A DNA stretch of 64,000 bases from Thermosipho japonicus. GTDB lineage: Bacteria > Thermotogota > Thermotogae > Thermotogales > Fervidobacteriaceae. The translations under genes and the position numbers were made by a program. The number at the start of each line of letters is the position of its first letter. Positions within the stretch are counted from its first letter, which is position 1. The notes below the pieces were generated by a model that was not told the DNA's origin, ran no database searches, and saw nothing but the letters and a program-made list of their open reading frames with translations. The stretch is taken from contig NZ_JACHEX010000001.1 of the NCBI RefSeq assembly GCF_014201655.1, positions 1 to 64,000 of the forward strand. The letters are read 5' to 3'. Below, one piece after another: positions 1-8,814 of this stretch.

Positions 1-187
1 ACTCTTCTTCCTCAGGACTGCTATCCATTTTTCAATGACCCCTCGCCCAACGCGTCTTCTAATTTACCACGTTTGTAACTCTTAGTCAAGTTACAGTCAC
101 CTTTACTGTTCTTTTCTCTTTCTTTAATTACCTTCACCTATACAGGCGTATTGTTAAATATTAATTTTCTTCTTAGCATTTAACTAT
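1..187. other. unassigned higher-GC fragment at window edge
   Basis: The first 60 bases are about 50% GC, well above the roughly 30% of the rest of the window, and the next 60 about 33%. On the minus strand one frame reads a short GTG-started peptide of about 38 residues (contains DCNLTKSYKRGKLEDALG) that ends in a stop followed by a second stop. I do not recognise it. It could be the end of a mobile element or the tail of a larger gene lying outside the window. No terminal inverted repeat can be checked because the window starts here. Confidence 0.25.
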
Positions 188-1190
188 TCAATTTATTAAA
201 ACATCTACTTTAATTTTATTTCCATTAGATTTTAGTGCTGCTTCAAAAAATGCTAAATCTTTTATTGCTTCTTCGCAATTTCCTAGATCATTTTCTTTAT
301 TATTTAATATAACCTCATAGAAATCTTCAAATTCTTCTTTATAGCCCATATTTTCTTCTAAATCTATTTCTTTTTAGTTATAAAGAATTTTATTTTTTAA
401 AACTTTTAGTGTATTCTCTTTTCCATAAATCTCAAATTGTTCTTCTTCATTGAAACTATAAGACGCAATATAGTTTCCAATTACTCCGTTTTTAAATTCT
501 ACAATTGTACTTATAAAATCAGGCCCTGCAAGGTAGTCCGAAAAATCTTTTGTGTAGGCAGTTACCCAATCAATATCTCCTAAAATTAATCTCATTGCTG
601 CAACATGATGAACACCTGCATCAGATAAAAATCCTCCAATATGTTGTGGTTTCTTTCTCCAATATGTTGTGGTTTCTTTCTCCAATCCGTGTTTGCATAT
701 TTGTTATCTTTTTTCATACCTACGAAAATTTTCCAATTAAAATATAACACTTCCTTAAAATTTTTTAGAAGATTTTTAATTAACTGGAACTTTTTAATAT
801 GTTCCAACTTTCTGCAATATAAATCACCTTGTCAGTTTCTTCAGATGCATTTAAAAGGAGTTTTGCAGATTCTACATCAGTAGAAATAGGTTTTTCACAT
901 ATTACATGTTTTCCTTTTTCACAGCTTTTATAGCAAAGGGAACATTTAGGTGTATTGGAAGGGTTAAATCTACTGCATCTATATAATTAGACTCTAAAAG
1001 TTCTTCATAGGTATCAAATACTTCTGGATTTCCAACTAATTTGGCAAATTCTTCAGCATGTTTTTTGGTACGGCTAGTTATCGCAACAATCTCAAACTTA
1101 TCATTTAATGTTTTTAATGCGGGATAATGTAAATCTTTTGCTGCAATACCACAACCGACAATTGCTAAACGTATTTTTTCATTTCCTCAC
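188..1190 (-). pseudogene. decayed Gfo/Idh/MocA-family oxidoreductase
   Basis: Reading the minus strand gives a broken NAD(P)-dependent sugar dehydrogenase-like protein. The N-terminal Rossmann part shows AIVGCGIAAKDLHYPALK and later HVICEKPIST, the family's conserved EKP motif. The C-terminal part shows GGFLSDAGVHHVAAMRLILG and runs on to KVDVLIN before the stop at 188-190. The frame is broken at the A-run after the start ATG, near 911-914 (a missing G in KKGKHV), near 801-805 (a missing A in WKH), by a 23-bp tandem duplication at 635-680, and by an in-frame TAA at 374-376. Five lesions in one gene indicate real decay, although the homopolymer indels alone could be sequencing error. Its original substrate cannot be told. 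Confidence 0.85.
635..680. repeat. 23-bp tandem duplication inside the pseudogene
   Basis: Two perfect adjacent copies of a 23-base unit lie at 635-657 and 658-680, followed by the first six bases of a third copy. The unit begins tccaatatgttgtgg. Twenty-three is not a multiple of three, so the duplication shifts the frame of the Gfo/Idh/MocA gene and is probably one of its inactivating mutations (replication slippage). Confidence 0.9.
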
Positions 1191-1246
1191 CCCCCTTTTT
1201 TTGTTAATTACAGTATAATTGGACCATATAACTATTTTAATTTTAC

Positions 1247-1274
1247 TTGACATATTTATTAAACATGATAAAAT
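1247..1274 (+). promoter_or_regulatory. sigma-A-type promoter of the ABC exporter operon
   Basis: TTGACA (1247-1252) and TAAAAT (1269-1274) are separated by 16 bases. This is a perfect -35 and a near-perfect -10, about 110 bases before the first gene. The untranslated leader ends in a strong ribosome-binding site (aggagg) just before the ATG at 1391. I see no obvious structured element in the leader. Confidence 0.6.
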
Positions 1275-1390
1275 AAACTTTGATTTTTTTTTCACAAAAT
1301 TATAAGGGGGTGGATGGAGTGATTATCAATTAAATTATCTAGTAAAGTACGTTCTTATAACTAAGACTATTTACAAATAGGAGGATTCAT

Positions 1391-2341
1391 ATGAAGCAAT
1401 TTTATAAATATTTTTTCACATACCATAAAGTACTTTCTAAAAAACTAATGTTTAAGAAATTATTTATTGATATTTGTTACATTTTATCATCGATTTTGTC
1501 TATTATACTTCCAATTTTTCTTGGAAAGATTGTAGATAGTTTTTTAAACTTAAATCTCTCTCATTCCTTTTTAGTTTTTATTTTTTTGTATGTTCTGTAT
1601 TTTATATTTTCTGAAATTAGTTCTTTTTTTAGAATTACTTTTTATCTTGTTGATGGGCCAAAATATCTTTTTGAAAAAGCAATATTTACTGTTTTGAAAA
1701 AATCAGATTTAGCATTAAATCCTAAAAAGGAAATGGATAGAATTTTTAGTTTTGAACATGTTTTTGAATTTTTTTATGGAAGTTTTGCTATTTTCGTTTT
1801 TATCCTACCATTCTTAGTGTTTTTTTCATCTCTAATGATATTTATAAACAGCTGGAAAGTAGGATTACTAATGATTTTTAATTTCTTTCTTTTGCTACTT
1901 TCTTCCAATAAAAAAGTAGATGCAGAAAGTAAGATTTCAGAAAAGATGAATGAATCAGAATATAATGTTACAAATACACTTTCTGATCTTTATTCAGGTT
2001 ACGAAGAAATCAGAAATTATAACTCTCTTTTTTTTAGTTTGAGATGGTTAAAAGATGGATATAATTCTTTGGTAAAAGCTTACGATCTCTTCGGTAAAGC
2101 TGAGTTAAAGTTTGGATTATCTTATGAGCTACTTTCAGCAGTTTTAATTCCAATAACAATAATATTAATAAGTTTCGAAGTTTTTAAAGGCAATTTGACT
2201 CTAGGAGTTGCAATTATGATCTTAAGATACGTTGAAAATGTTAAAAGTTATTCAGAAGTTTATATTAATGACAGCGATTATATTGCTTGGGCTGCTTCTA
2301 GAGCTAAAGATGCTTATGATAATTATTTAAGAGAGGTGTAA
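1391..2341 (+). CDS. ABC exporter membrane subunit without ATPase domain (first)
   Basis: A 316-residue hydrophobic protein with about six predicted membrane segments, laid out like the transmembrane half of a type-I (MsbA-like) ABC exporter. It stops at the point where such proteins normally continue into the nucleotide-binding domain (ending AASRAKDAYDNYLREV). The ATPase follows as a separate gene after a 2-base gap, in another frame. ATG start with an aggagg ribosome-binding site. It is the first gene of a three-gene operon (membrane subunit, ATPase, membrane subunit). The substrate is unknown; family membership rests on domain layout and neighbours. Confidence 0.75.
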   Translation: MKQFYKYFFTYHKVLSKKLMFKKLFIDICYILSSILSIILPIFLGKIVDSFLNLNLSHSFLVFIFLYVLYFIFSEISSFFRITFYLVDGPKYLFEKAIFTVLKKSDLALNPKKEMDRIFSFEHVFEFFYGSFAIFVFILPFLVFFSSLMIFINSWKVGLLMIFNFFLLLLSSNKKVDAESKISEKMNESEYNVTNTLSDLYSGYEEIRNYNSLFFSLRWLKDGYNSLVKAYDLFGKAELKFGLSYELLSAVLIPITIILISFEVFKGNLTLGVAIMILRYVENVKSYSEVYINDSDYIAWAASRAKDAYDNYLREV

Positions 2342-2343
2342 AA

Positions 2344-3087
2344 ATGTTTGAAAAATTAGAATTCATTAACGTAAATTTTTCATATAAAGGAAGAAAAATA
2401 ATTAATAATCTTAATTTTGAAATAAAAAATGGCGAAAAAATATCAATAGTAGGTTCAAGTGGTGAAGGAAAATCCACTTTAATAAAGCTAATTTTAAGAT
2501 ATATTAATCCTGATTCAGGACACATACTTGTAAATGGAAAACCATTAAATAGCATTGAAAATTGGTATGAAATAGTTGGAGTTTTAAGTCAAAGAACCCA
2601 TATTTTCAACAGAAGTATAAGGGACAATCTGTTGATAGCAAAGCATGATGCAACAGATAAAGAACTATACAATGCCTTAGAGTTTGCAGGTTTAAGCGAT
2701 TTTTTAAAAATAAGAACTTTAGATACTATCCTTGGAGAAGAAGCTAGAAACATATCTGGTGGAGAAAGGGCAAGAATTTCCCTTGCAAGGTTAATTTTAA
2801 GAAATCCTGAATTTGTTATTCTTGATGAACCTTTAGAAGGAGTAGACAAACTTGTAGAAAAAGAAGTAATAAATAATATTAAGGTCTTTGTAGAAGATAA
2901 GACACTAATATTGATTTCACATCGATTTTCAATATTGTCTCTTACCGATGAATTTGCAGTCTTAGAAAATGGAGAGTTAAAAGAAAAAGGAAAATTCAGC
3001 GAGCATTCTGATAAAAGTCTTTTAAAAAAGTTTTTTAAAGCAGAACAAGAATTGACAGAAAAATTTAGAGGGGATGAAAAAAAGTGA
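2344..3087 (+). CDS. ABC transporter ATP-binding protein (stand-alone)
   Basis: A 247-residue cytoplasmic ATPase with every ABC motif: Walker A GSSGEGKST (near residue 37), Q-loop region GVLSQRTHIFNRS, signature ISGGERARISLA, Walker B FVILDEP and H-loop ISHR. The exporter-type loop after the Q-loop (FNRSIRDNLLIA) fits NBDs of half-transporters of the MsbA/LmrA type rather than importer ATPases. It lies between two membrane-only subunits, with 2 bases before it and a 4-base overlap with the next gene. It is the only ATPase in the operon, so it probably serves both membrane subunits as a homodimer. Confidence 0.88.
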   Translation: MFEKLEFINVNFSYKGRKIINNLNFEIKNGEKISIVGSSGEGKSTLIKLILRYINPDSGHILVNGKPLNSIENWYEIVGVLSQRTHIFNRSIRDNLLIAKHDATDKELYNALEFAGLSDFLKIRTLDTILGEEARNISGGERARISLARLILRNPEFVILDEPLEGVDKLVEKEVINNIKVFVEDKTLILISHRFSILSLTDEFAVLENGELKEKGKFSEHSDKSLLKKFFKAEQELTEKFRGDEKK

Positions 3088-4016
3088 AGATATTTGCAAA
3101 ATGGATATTTAAGATGCCAAAAAAATATCTTTTTTCACTATTTGGATTAAGTTTTTTAAGTGTACTGTCAACTATATTTATTTCGTATTCATCAATTTTA
3201 AGTAAAGATTTAATAAATAAAGCAGCTTTAAAAAATGAAAACTATGCCTACTATGCACTTTTATTTTTTCTTGCAGTATTGTTAAGTCATATTTTTTTAC
3301 TTTTTCAAAAATGCTTTTCATATTATTTTATTGGAAGATATTTGAATTTTTATGGTACCTATTGTTATAAAAAAATTATGTCTAAAGATTATTTAAATTT
3401 TTCAAAGAAAACATCATCATTTTATTCACAAATTTCTTTTAGAACAGTTAAAGATATGATTAATTTTGTAAGTAACAATGAAAGCACAGATGGAATAGTA
3501 TTTGCACTAAAAATATTCACATATATTTCAGCAATGTATTATATTGATAAGTTTTCAGGAATATATATGATAATATTTTCAATTTTAATTTTGATTACTC
3601 TTGCAATTTCAAACTCATTTTATTATAAAAATTTGAAACAATTAAATGATGAGTTTTTAGAAATAAAATCTTATGTTGCAGATACATTTTCTGGTATCCA
3701 AGAAATTAAATTATTTAATGCTCAAAAGGCAGAATTTGAAAATTATAAAAAAAGGACAAATTATTATTGGAAAAAAACTAAATCAGTTTATATTATTGAC
3801 CAAATATTGTCTAATTTCTCAAGAAACTTGTTTTCCATGATATTTTATTTTTTAGTAATTAAGCAAGGAATGACTTTAAAAGATCCTGGAAGTTTTTTTG
3901 CGTTGACAAACCTGTTTCTTCTACTCAGGCATCAATTATTTACTTCACTCGGTGTTTGGGATAATATTAGAACTGCTGTTATTTCTGCAAAACAATTAGA
4001 AGAAAATGTTGGCTAA
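3084..4016 (+). CDS. ABC exporter membrane subunit without ATPase domain (second)
   Basis: A 310-residue protein with about six membrane segments, homologous in layout to the product of 1391-2341. It starts with GTG inside the end of the ATPase gene and ends at QLEENVG, again at the usual boundary between membrane and ATPase domains. A strong hairpin terminator follows directly, so no ATPase gene was missed downstream within the transcript. It presumably forms a heterodimeric exporter channel with the first subunit. The substrate is unknown. Confidence 0.72.
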   Translation: MKIFAKWIFKMPKKYLFSLFGLSFLSVLSTIFISYSSILSKDLINKAALKNENYAYYALLFFLAVLLSHIFLLFQKCFSYYFIGRYLNFYGTYCYKKIMSKDYLNFSKKTSSFYSQISFRTVKDMINFVSNNESTDGIVFALKIFTYISAMYYIDKFSGIYMIIFSILILITLAISNSFYYKNLKQLNDEFLEIKSYVADTFSGIQEIKLFNAQKAEFENYKKRTNYYWKKTKSVYIIDQILSNFSRNLFSMIFYFLVIKQGMTLKDPGSFFALTNLFLLLRHQLFTSLGVWDNIRTAVISAKQLEENVG

Positions 4017-4017
4017 A

Positions 4018-4050
4018 AAATCTCTGCCCTTTAAGGGCAGAGATTTCATT
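4018..4050. terminator. bidirectional hairpin terminator
   Basis: A 13-bp stem (4018-4030 with 4034-4046, core tctctgccc/gggcagaga) has a 3-base loop. On the minus strand a run of six T follows; on the plus strand a weaker T-rich tail (cattttaat). It sits between the convergent ABC operon (+) and the RecQ operon (-) and overlaps the stop codon of the minus-strand gene. Confidence 0.85.
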
Positions 4051-4366
4051 TTAATATTTCAAAAATTAAAAAGACTAGAAAAACAATTAGAATTGAGTAT
4101 TCAAAAATATCATCTTTTAATCTCTTACTTTTAAAAAAGTTATCATTCATTTTTTCCAACTTTAAATTTAGCTGTTTTATCTGATTTTCTAAATCGTTGT
4201 TTATTTTAATGTATTCATCTAATTTGGCAAGCGTTCTTTTGTAACTATTTAGTATTTCACTAAGACTTTTTTCAATTACTTCAATTGAATCATTGTATGA
4301 TTTTAATTTTTTTACTTCAGAGTTGATCTTTTTAATCGTTTCTTCAACTTCAAACATTTCTTCCAA
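4046..4366 (-). CDS. small coiled-coil protein with C-terminal membrane anchor
   Basis: A 106-residue protein I do not recognise. Residues 1-80 are rich in E, K, L and I with heptad-like spacing (for example IKQLNLKLEKMNDN), predicting a coiled coil. The C-terminus (SILIVFLVFLIFEIL) is one membrane segment, so the protein is probably tail-anchored with the coil in the cytoplasm. It is the last gene of a four-gene operon, 2 bases after the PRT-RecQ helicase gene. The tight spacing suggests a joint function, perhaps tethering the helicase to the membrane; this is inference. Confidence 0.6.
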   Translation of the reverse strand: MEEMFEVEETIKKINSEVKKLKSYNDSIEVIEKSLSEILNSYKRTLAKLDEYIKINNDLENQIKQLNLKLEKMNDNFFKSKRLKDDIFEYSILIVFLVFLIFEILK

Positions 4367-4368
4367 AA

Positions 4369-7300
4369 TTATCCCTCCAATTCTAAAGTTAATTTTTTGA
4401 GCTCTTTGTACAAAGTATTTAAAATAATTTTAGTTGATAATGATTTGTCTATGAAATAATATTTTTTGACTATACTCTTGTCATAATTATACTTTAGAAA
4501 AACTCTATAAAATTCCTCAAAATGATCAAATTGTTCTAAAAATGTAAAGATTTTTTCAATGAAATTACTAGAAAAGCAATTAGAATTTTTGCAAAAAAAT
4601 TCCCATTCTGGAATAATTTTTTTGATATTTTGATTTAAAATTAATTTAAAAAAAACACTAATAAGGTTCATAGAAATATTTTTATTGCTGTATTTACCAA
4701 GACTTTTATAAATAATTTTGATCTCATAATCTTCAAGCTGATATAATATATCTAAAAACTTTAAAATTTTGTCCTCTTTAATTTCTTTGTTTAATTCATC
4801 TAACATATCGCTATATGAATGTTTTGAAAAGTAGTTATTTATAAAATTTTTTATATCATTGTTACTTGAATAATTTCTCGACATTTTAACTAAATAATAC
4901 AAAGATTTTCTTTTTCTTTTCTCGATCTCATCATATATAAAATTAATTAGAAACACTATATAATCCTCAATTTCTTTATCTTTTAATAATTTATAAGCTT
5001 CTTCTACATAATTTTTAAATTTATATCGAGAAATAAATTTTAATAAGCTCAACAACACTATCTCTTTGGAAAATTTCTTTAATACTATCTCGTAGATTAT
5101 ATTTTTATTATTATACCGAATTGTATAGTCATCTATAATTCCTAAAATTGATAACCTATAGAGAATCTTTTCAACATACTTATCATTTGTTTGAAGCTTT
5201 ACAATATTTTTTTGAAAATTATTTGAATTTTTCCTTAACTTATTAAAAAAACGAATAATTTCACTTATTTCATATTTTTTACCTGGAAATGATTTCAAAT
5301 GAAAATACAACTGAATTGATACATCGTCTTTTATTTGTAAAGTTTCAAAAATTTCTTTAATAACCGAAACATCATTATCTGTATTTAAGAGATAATCAGT
5401 TAATGTGCGAGAATGCTCTGTAAATATTAAATAACATATAGCTTTATTTTTGTCTCTTCCGGCCCTCCCAGCCTCTTGGTAAAATGATTCTATCGATGAA
5501 GGTAAATTATAATGTATTGTATATCTTATATTATCTTTATCAATTCCCATTCCAAAGGCTTTGGTTGCAACTAGAATTGGAAATTTGTTTTCTTTAAATT
5601 GCTTTTGTATAATTTTCTTTTGCATTTCGTAGTTTGAAATTTTTATTTTTTTAGGAACTTTTCCAGAATAAAATTTTGAATTTATACCAATTTCATTCAA
5701 ATATTTATTTATGTATATAATACCGTCTTTACCATTTATTTTACTTGAAAATATTATTCCCGAAAGTTTTTCTAGGCTAACTTTAAATCTGCTTGGTAAA
5801 TCATATTCTAATATCCACTTTAAAACTTTTCTTTTATCTTTCCCTCTAAAAATATTAAACTCAAGTTCATTTCTTTCATAAGATTTAGGAAAAATTACAG
5901 ATTCAAATGAAAGAATATTAAGCTCTTTTTGTATATCTATTAAAACAATATTTGAGGCGGTCCCTGTTAAAGCTAGAATTATAGGTTCACTTTCTATTGT
6001 CTTTCTTATATTATCGTAAAGTTTTAGATAAGAAGTTCTAAAATCATGCCCCCATTCAGAAATACAATGGGCTTCATCTATTACAAAAAAAGGAATAGAG
6101 TATTTTTCTAAAAACTGCCTTAAAATTTTTCTAAAACTTTTCATCTGTAATCTCTCTGGAGAAATAAATAAGTATTTTATTTCACAATCTAATATCTTTT
6201 TATACAACTCAGTTTTTTCAATACCATCTATATTACTGTTTATATACGCATTAGATTTAATTCCCAAATTCTTAAGATTATTACATTGGTCGATCATAAG
6301 AGAATTTAATGGGTCAATAATAACAACCATTCCTGGTTGAAATAAAGCACTAAATTGATAACATAGAGATTTCCCAGAACCTGTTGGAAGTAAACCAATA
6401 GTTGATTTTAACGAAAGAATATTTTTTATTATTTCAATTTGACCTTCTCTAAATTCTTCTTTTCTAAAAATATTCTTCAAAAAATATTTTAAAATTTCTT
6501 CTTTCCCTTCTAAGTTGTACTTGATAGGTAGAAATCTATGAAAATCATATTTTACTTTTGATTCTAAAGTATTTTGGTATATACACATATAATTATTAGA
6601 AGTAATTTCTGACTTTTCAGCATTTGTATAACCTATATTAATCACCAAATCATATGAATGATATTCAACTTTACAATTTAACATACTTTGATTTTTTACA
6701 TCAAATGTAATGTTCGGCAAATTTAAATCATTTAACTGGGCTATTTTTCGAATATTGTTTATAAAATCAATCATTGCGATTTTTGCAAACTCAAAATCTC
6801 GTTCAATAATTAAAATTTTCCATTCTTCTTTGTTAAAAAATAGCCCATCAACAATAGCTTCAATCAACGCTTTATGAAGCCATGCAGATAATATTCCTAT
6901 TTCCTTTCTTCCCAAAGAAAGAATTTCTCTTTCTAAATAAATGGAAGGCAATGTAGGAATTCCTCTAAGAATAATATTGTTATATATCTTTGCAATAATC
7001 GATAACTTTGAATCATCCTTATGTTTTTTGTAATAATGTTTTTCAATGTTAAATGCTAGTTCATTATTTTTTATATTATTTAGTAACTTTTTTGGGATGA
7101 ACCCCGCAAAAAATACATTACTATCATTACTTTTATTTGAAACAGTTTTTGCTAAAAAAATTCCTATTATTTTTTTAGCTTTTAATTGTTTTAGGCGATT
7201 CGCAATTTCTAAGAATGTTTTTCCAGAAGATATAATATCATCAAAAAGAATAACATTTTTGTTCTTAATTCTTTCTTCATCAATTTCAATGTAATTTAAA

Positions 7301-7743
7301 AAATTTACTTTTCTTCCTGAAAGATGTTTTTCTTCTTTTTCAATTTTGTTTGATATTATTCCATATCCATCTTCCATGTTCAGTAATTTAGAAAATTTCT
7401 TAGAAAAATATTTATATCTTTTTTCTGTTTCTGCTTTCTTAGATGCTGGTATTGTTAAAAATATAAAATCTTCACTTATAATATTCAATTTTTTAATAGA
7501 GGGTACCAATTTTTTTATAATCTTTTTTTGTACTTGTTTGTTTCCATTTTTAAATTTAAAAACTAAATTTCTAAAATCTAATTCTTTCTCATCCAAAACA
7601 AAGTCTGAAAAAGATTTTTTTGGATAATAATGCTCCAAACAATAAATTTGATAGTTTTCTATTTGTTCTATTATTTTAAATTTATCCTTTCGATTATCAG
7701 ATTTTTCTAATTCATTTATAAATTCATACATCTTAATCTTCAA
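4369..7743 (-). CDS. phosphoribosyltransferase-RecQ helicase fusion
   Basis: A 1124-residue cytoplasmic protein in four parts. Residues about 60-205 look like a type-I phosphoribosyltransferase with the PRPP loop VILFDDIISSGKT (164-176). Residues 205-410 are an unassigned linker domain. Residues about 415-790 are a superfamily-2 RecQ-type helicase: TGSGKS (about 454), DEAH (about 556), TGTAS (about 594), ATKAFGMGID and QEAGRAGRD. Residues 790-1124 are helical, with neither the RecQ zinc cysteines nor a recognisable HRDC domain. It overlaps the upstream EEP gene by 11 bases. The helicase motifs are intact, so DNA unwinding is likely. A PRT domain on a RecQ helicase suggests nucleotide sensing or modification linked to DNA repair or defence, which is inference. 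Confidence 0.82.
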   Translation of the reverse strand: MKIKMYEFINELEKSDNRKDKFKIIEQIENYQIYCLEHYYPKKSFSDFVLDEKELDFRNLVFKFKNGNKQVQKKIIKKLVPSIKKLNIISEDFIFLTIPASKKAETEKRYKYFSKKFSKLLNMEDGYGIISNKIEKEEKHLSGRKVNFLNYIEIDEERIKNKNVILFDDIISSGKTFLEIANRLKQLKAKKIIGIFLAKTVSNKSNDSNVFFAGFIPKKLLNNIKNNELAFNIEKHYYKKHKDDSKLSIIAKIYNNIILRGIPTLPSIYLEREILSLGRKEIGILSAWLHKALIEAIVDGLFFNKEEWKILIIERDFEFAKIAMIDFINNIRKIAQLNDLNLPNITFDVKNQSMLNCKVEYHSYDLVINIGYTNAEKSEITSNNYMCIYQNTLESKVKYDFHRFLPIKYNLEGKEEILKYFLKNIFRKEEFREGQIEIIKNILSLKSTIGLLPTGSGKSLCYQFSALFQPGMVVIIDPLNSLMIDQCNNLKNLGIKSNAYINSNIDGIEKTELYKKILDCEIKYLFISPERLQMKSFRKILRQFLEKYSIPFFVIDEAHCISEWGHDFRTSYLKLYDNIRKTIESEPIILALTGTASNIVLIDIQKELNILSFESVIFPKSYERNELEFNIFRGKDKRKVLKWILEYDLPSRFKVSLEKLSGIIFSSKINGKDGIIYINKYLNEIGINSKFYSGKVPKKIKISNYEMQKKIIQKQFKENKFPILVATKAFGMGIDKDNIRYTIHYNLPSSIESFYQEAGRAGRDKNKAICYLIFTEHSRTLTDYLLNTDNDVSVIKEIFETLQIKDDVSIQLYFHLKSFPGKKYEISEIIRFFNKLRKNSNNFQKNIVKLQTNDKYVEKILYRLSILGIIDDYTIRYNNKNIIYEIVLKKFSKEIVLLSLLKFISRYKFKNYVEEAYKLLKDKEIEDYIVFLINFIYDEIEKRKRKSLYYLVKMSRNYSSNNDIKNFINNYFSKHSYSDMLDELNKEIKEDKILKFLDILYQLEDYEIKIIYKSLGKYSNKNISMNLISVFFKLILNQNIKKIIPEWEFFCKNSNCFSSNFIEKIFTFLEQFDHFEEFYRVFLKYNYDKSIVKKYYFIDKSLSTKIILNTLYKELKKLTLELEG

Positions 7744-8797
7744 CTAATGTAATTTTTAAAATTACTGGGTTATGATCTGTAAATTCAAAATTCAAGTCAA
7801 TATTTTTAACATAGTCTATTTCAATATTTGGTGAAACATAAAAACCATCAATTACAGTAACAAAACTTTGCCCAGGAATATATTTTGTTTTAAGAGATCT
7901 ATTTGTTGGAACAGTATTATCAATAGCCCATTTCCACCCTTCAAGTTTGAAAAAATCCGGAAGTTTAATATAAGATTCAGGTTTTTCTTCTGTATATTTA
8001 AAGTCTAAATTATCAAAAAATTCACTATTCCAATCTCCACCTATAATTACATAATTCCCAAGTTCGTATTCTTTTTTTGCTGTTTCCATTATAAATTTTA
8101 GTTGTTGTTCTCTAAGCTTTCCACCTGGATCATAAGCACTTGGATGTATATTCAAAATAACCAAATCTTTTCCATTTTTTACTTTCATCCTTGTTAATAT
8201 AAGACATCTATCAAGCTGAAAAAGCTTAGTAGGCCACTCATATTCACCTGGTAGAGCCATTCTCAAAGCTTCATCTATTTTATACTTCGAAAATGTTGCA
8301 AGTCCTGCTTCAATTTTTCCAGTAGGATTTAGATAAGGAACCGGAACAAATACTACTTTATAATTGTAAGCAAATGCAGCATTGTAATCTTTAAAAACTT
8401 TTTCTTTTAAATATTCTAGCTCATCAATATATCCTGATCTTCTACTGTTTCTGTCAATTTCTTGTATAAGATAAATATCAGCTTTATTTTTTATAAGTAT
8501 TTCTTTTATCCCTTCAAGATTTTTTAAAACATCATTTTTGTCAGTTATAGCCTTTTTACCTCCATCCATGAAAAAGTCCATATCTTTTCCTAAACCACCG
8601 TAACCTATATTCCAATCAAATATAGTCAACTTACTACTATCAATTGTTAATGTTGAAACATTTTCTACTTCTATTTTCTCTACTTTTTCAGGTTTATAAT
8701 CAGTAAGTGTGCCAATTAATATTAATATTCCAAAATATCCTGCAACGACTAATGCAATAGATATCAACAATATAAGAGTTAATTTTATATATTTCAT
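7733..8797 (-). CDS. membrane-anchored endonuclease/exonuclease/phosphatase-family protein
   Basis: A 354-residue protein with an N-terminal membrane segment (about residues 7-30) and then an EEP fold, the superfamily of DNase I, exonuclease III, sphingomyelinase and inositol phosphatases. Active-site motifs are present in order: FDWNIGYGG, DIYLIQEIDR (metal-binding Glu), NIHPSAYDPGGK, GGDWNSEF (Asp and Asn) and FTDHNPVI (catalytic His). Because of the anchor, the catalytic domain probably lies outside the membrane, so a lipid, phosphate ester or extracellular nucleic acid is a likelier substrate than chromosomal DNA. The gene sits between the response regulator gene (17-base gap) and the RecQ fusion (11-base overlap). 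Confidence 0.75.
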   Translation of the reverse strand: MKYIKLTLILLISIALVVAGYFGILILIGTLTDYKPEKVEKIEVENVSTLTIDSSKLTIFDWNIGYGGLGKDMDFFMDGGKKAITDKNDVLKNLEGIKEILIKNKADIYLIQEIDRNSRRSGYIDELEYLKEKVFKDYNAAFAYNYKVVFVPVPYLNPTGKIEAGLATFSKYKIDEALRMALPGEYEWPTKLFQLDRCLILTRMKVKNGKDLVILNIHPSAYDPGGKLREQQLKFIMETAKKEYELGNYVIIGGDWNSEFFDNLDFKYTEEKPESYIKLPDFFKLEGWKWAIDNTVPTNRSLKTKYIPGQSFVTVIDGFYVSPNIEIDYVKNIDLNFEFTDHNPVILKITLVED

Positions 8798-8814
8798 ACC
8801 CCTACCCCTTTCTT

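Noticed and set aside
635..680. Start of a CRISPR array
   Set aside because: Two directly adjacent copies with no spacer, inside a decayed gene; no other regular repeats exist in the window.
550..883. Several short overlapping frames on both strands
   Set aside because: They arise from the broken Gfo/Idh/MocA gene and its 23-bp duplication rather than from separate genes.
7046..7627. Two plus-strand open frames of 82 and 93 residues
   Set aside because: They lie opposite the phosphoribosyltransferase domain of the RecQ fusion and look like frame shadows in AT-rich DNA.
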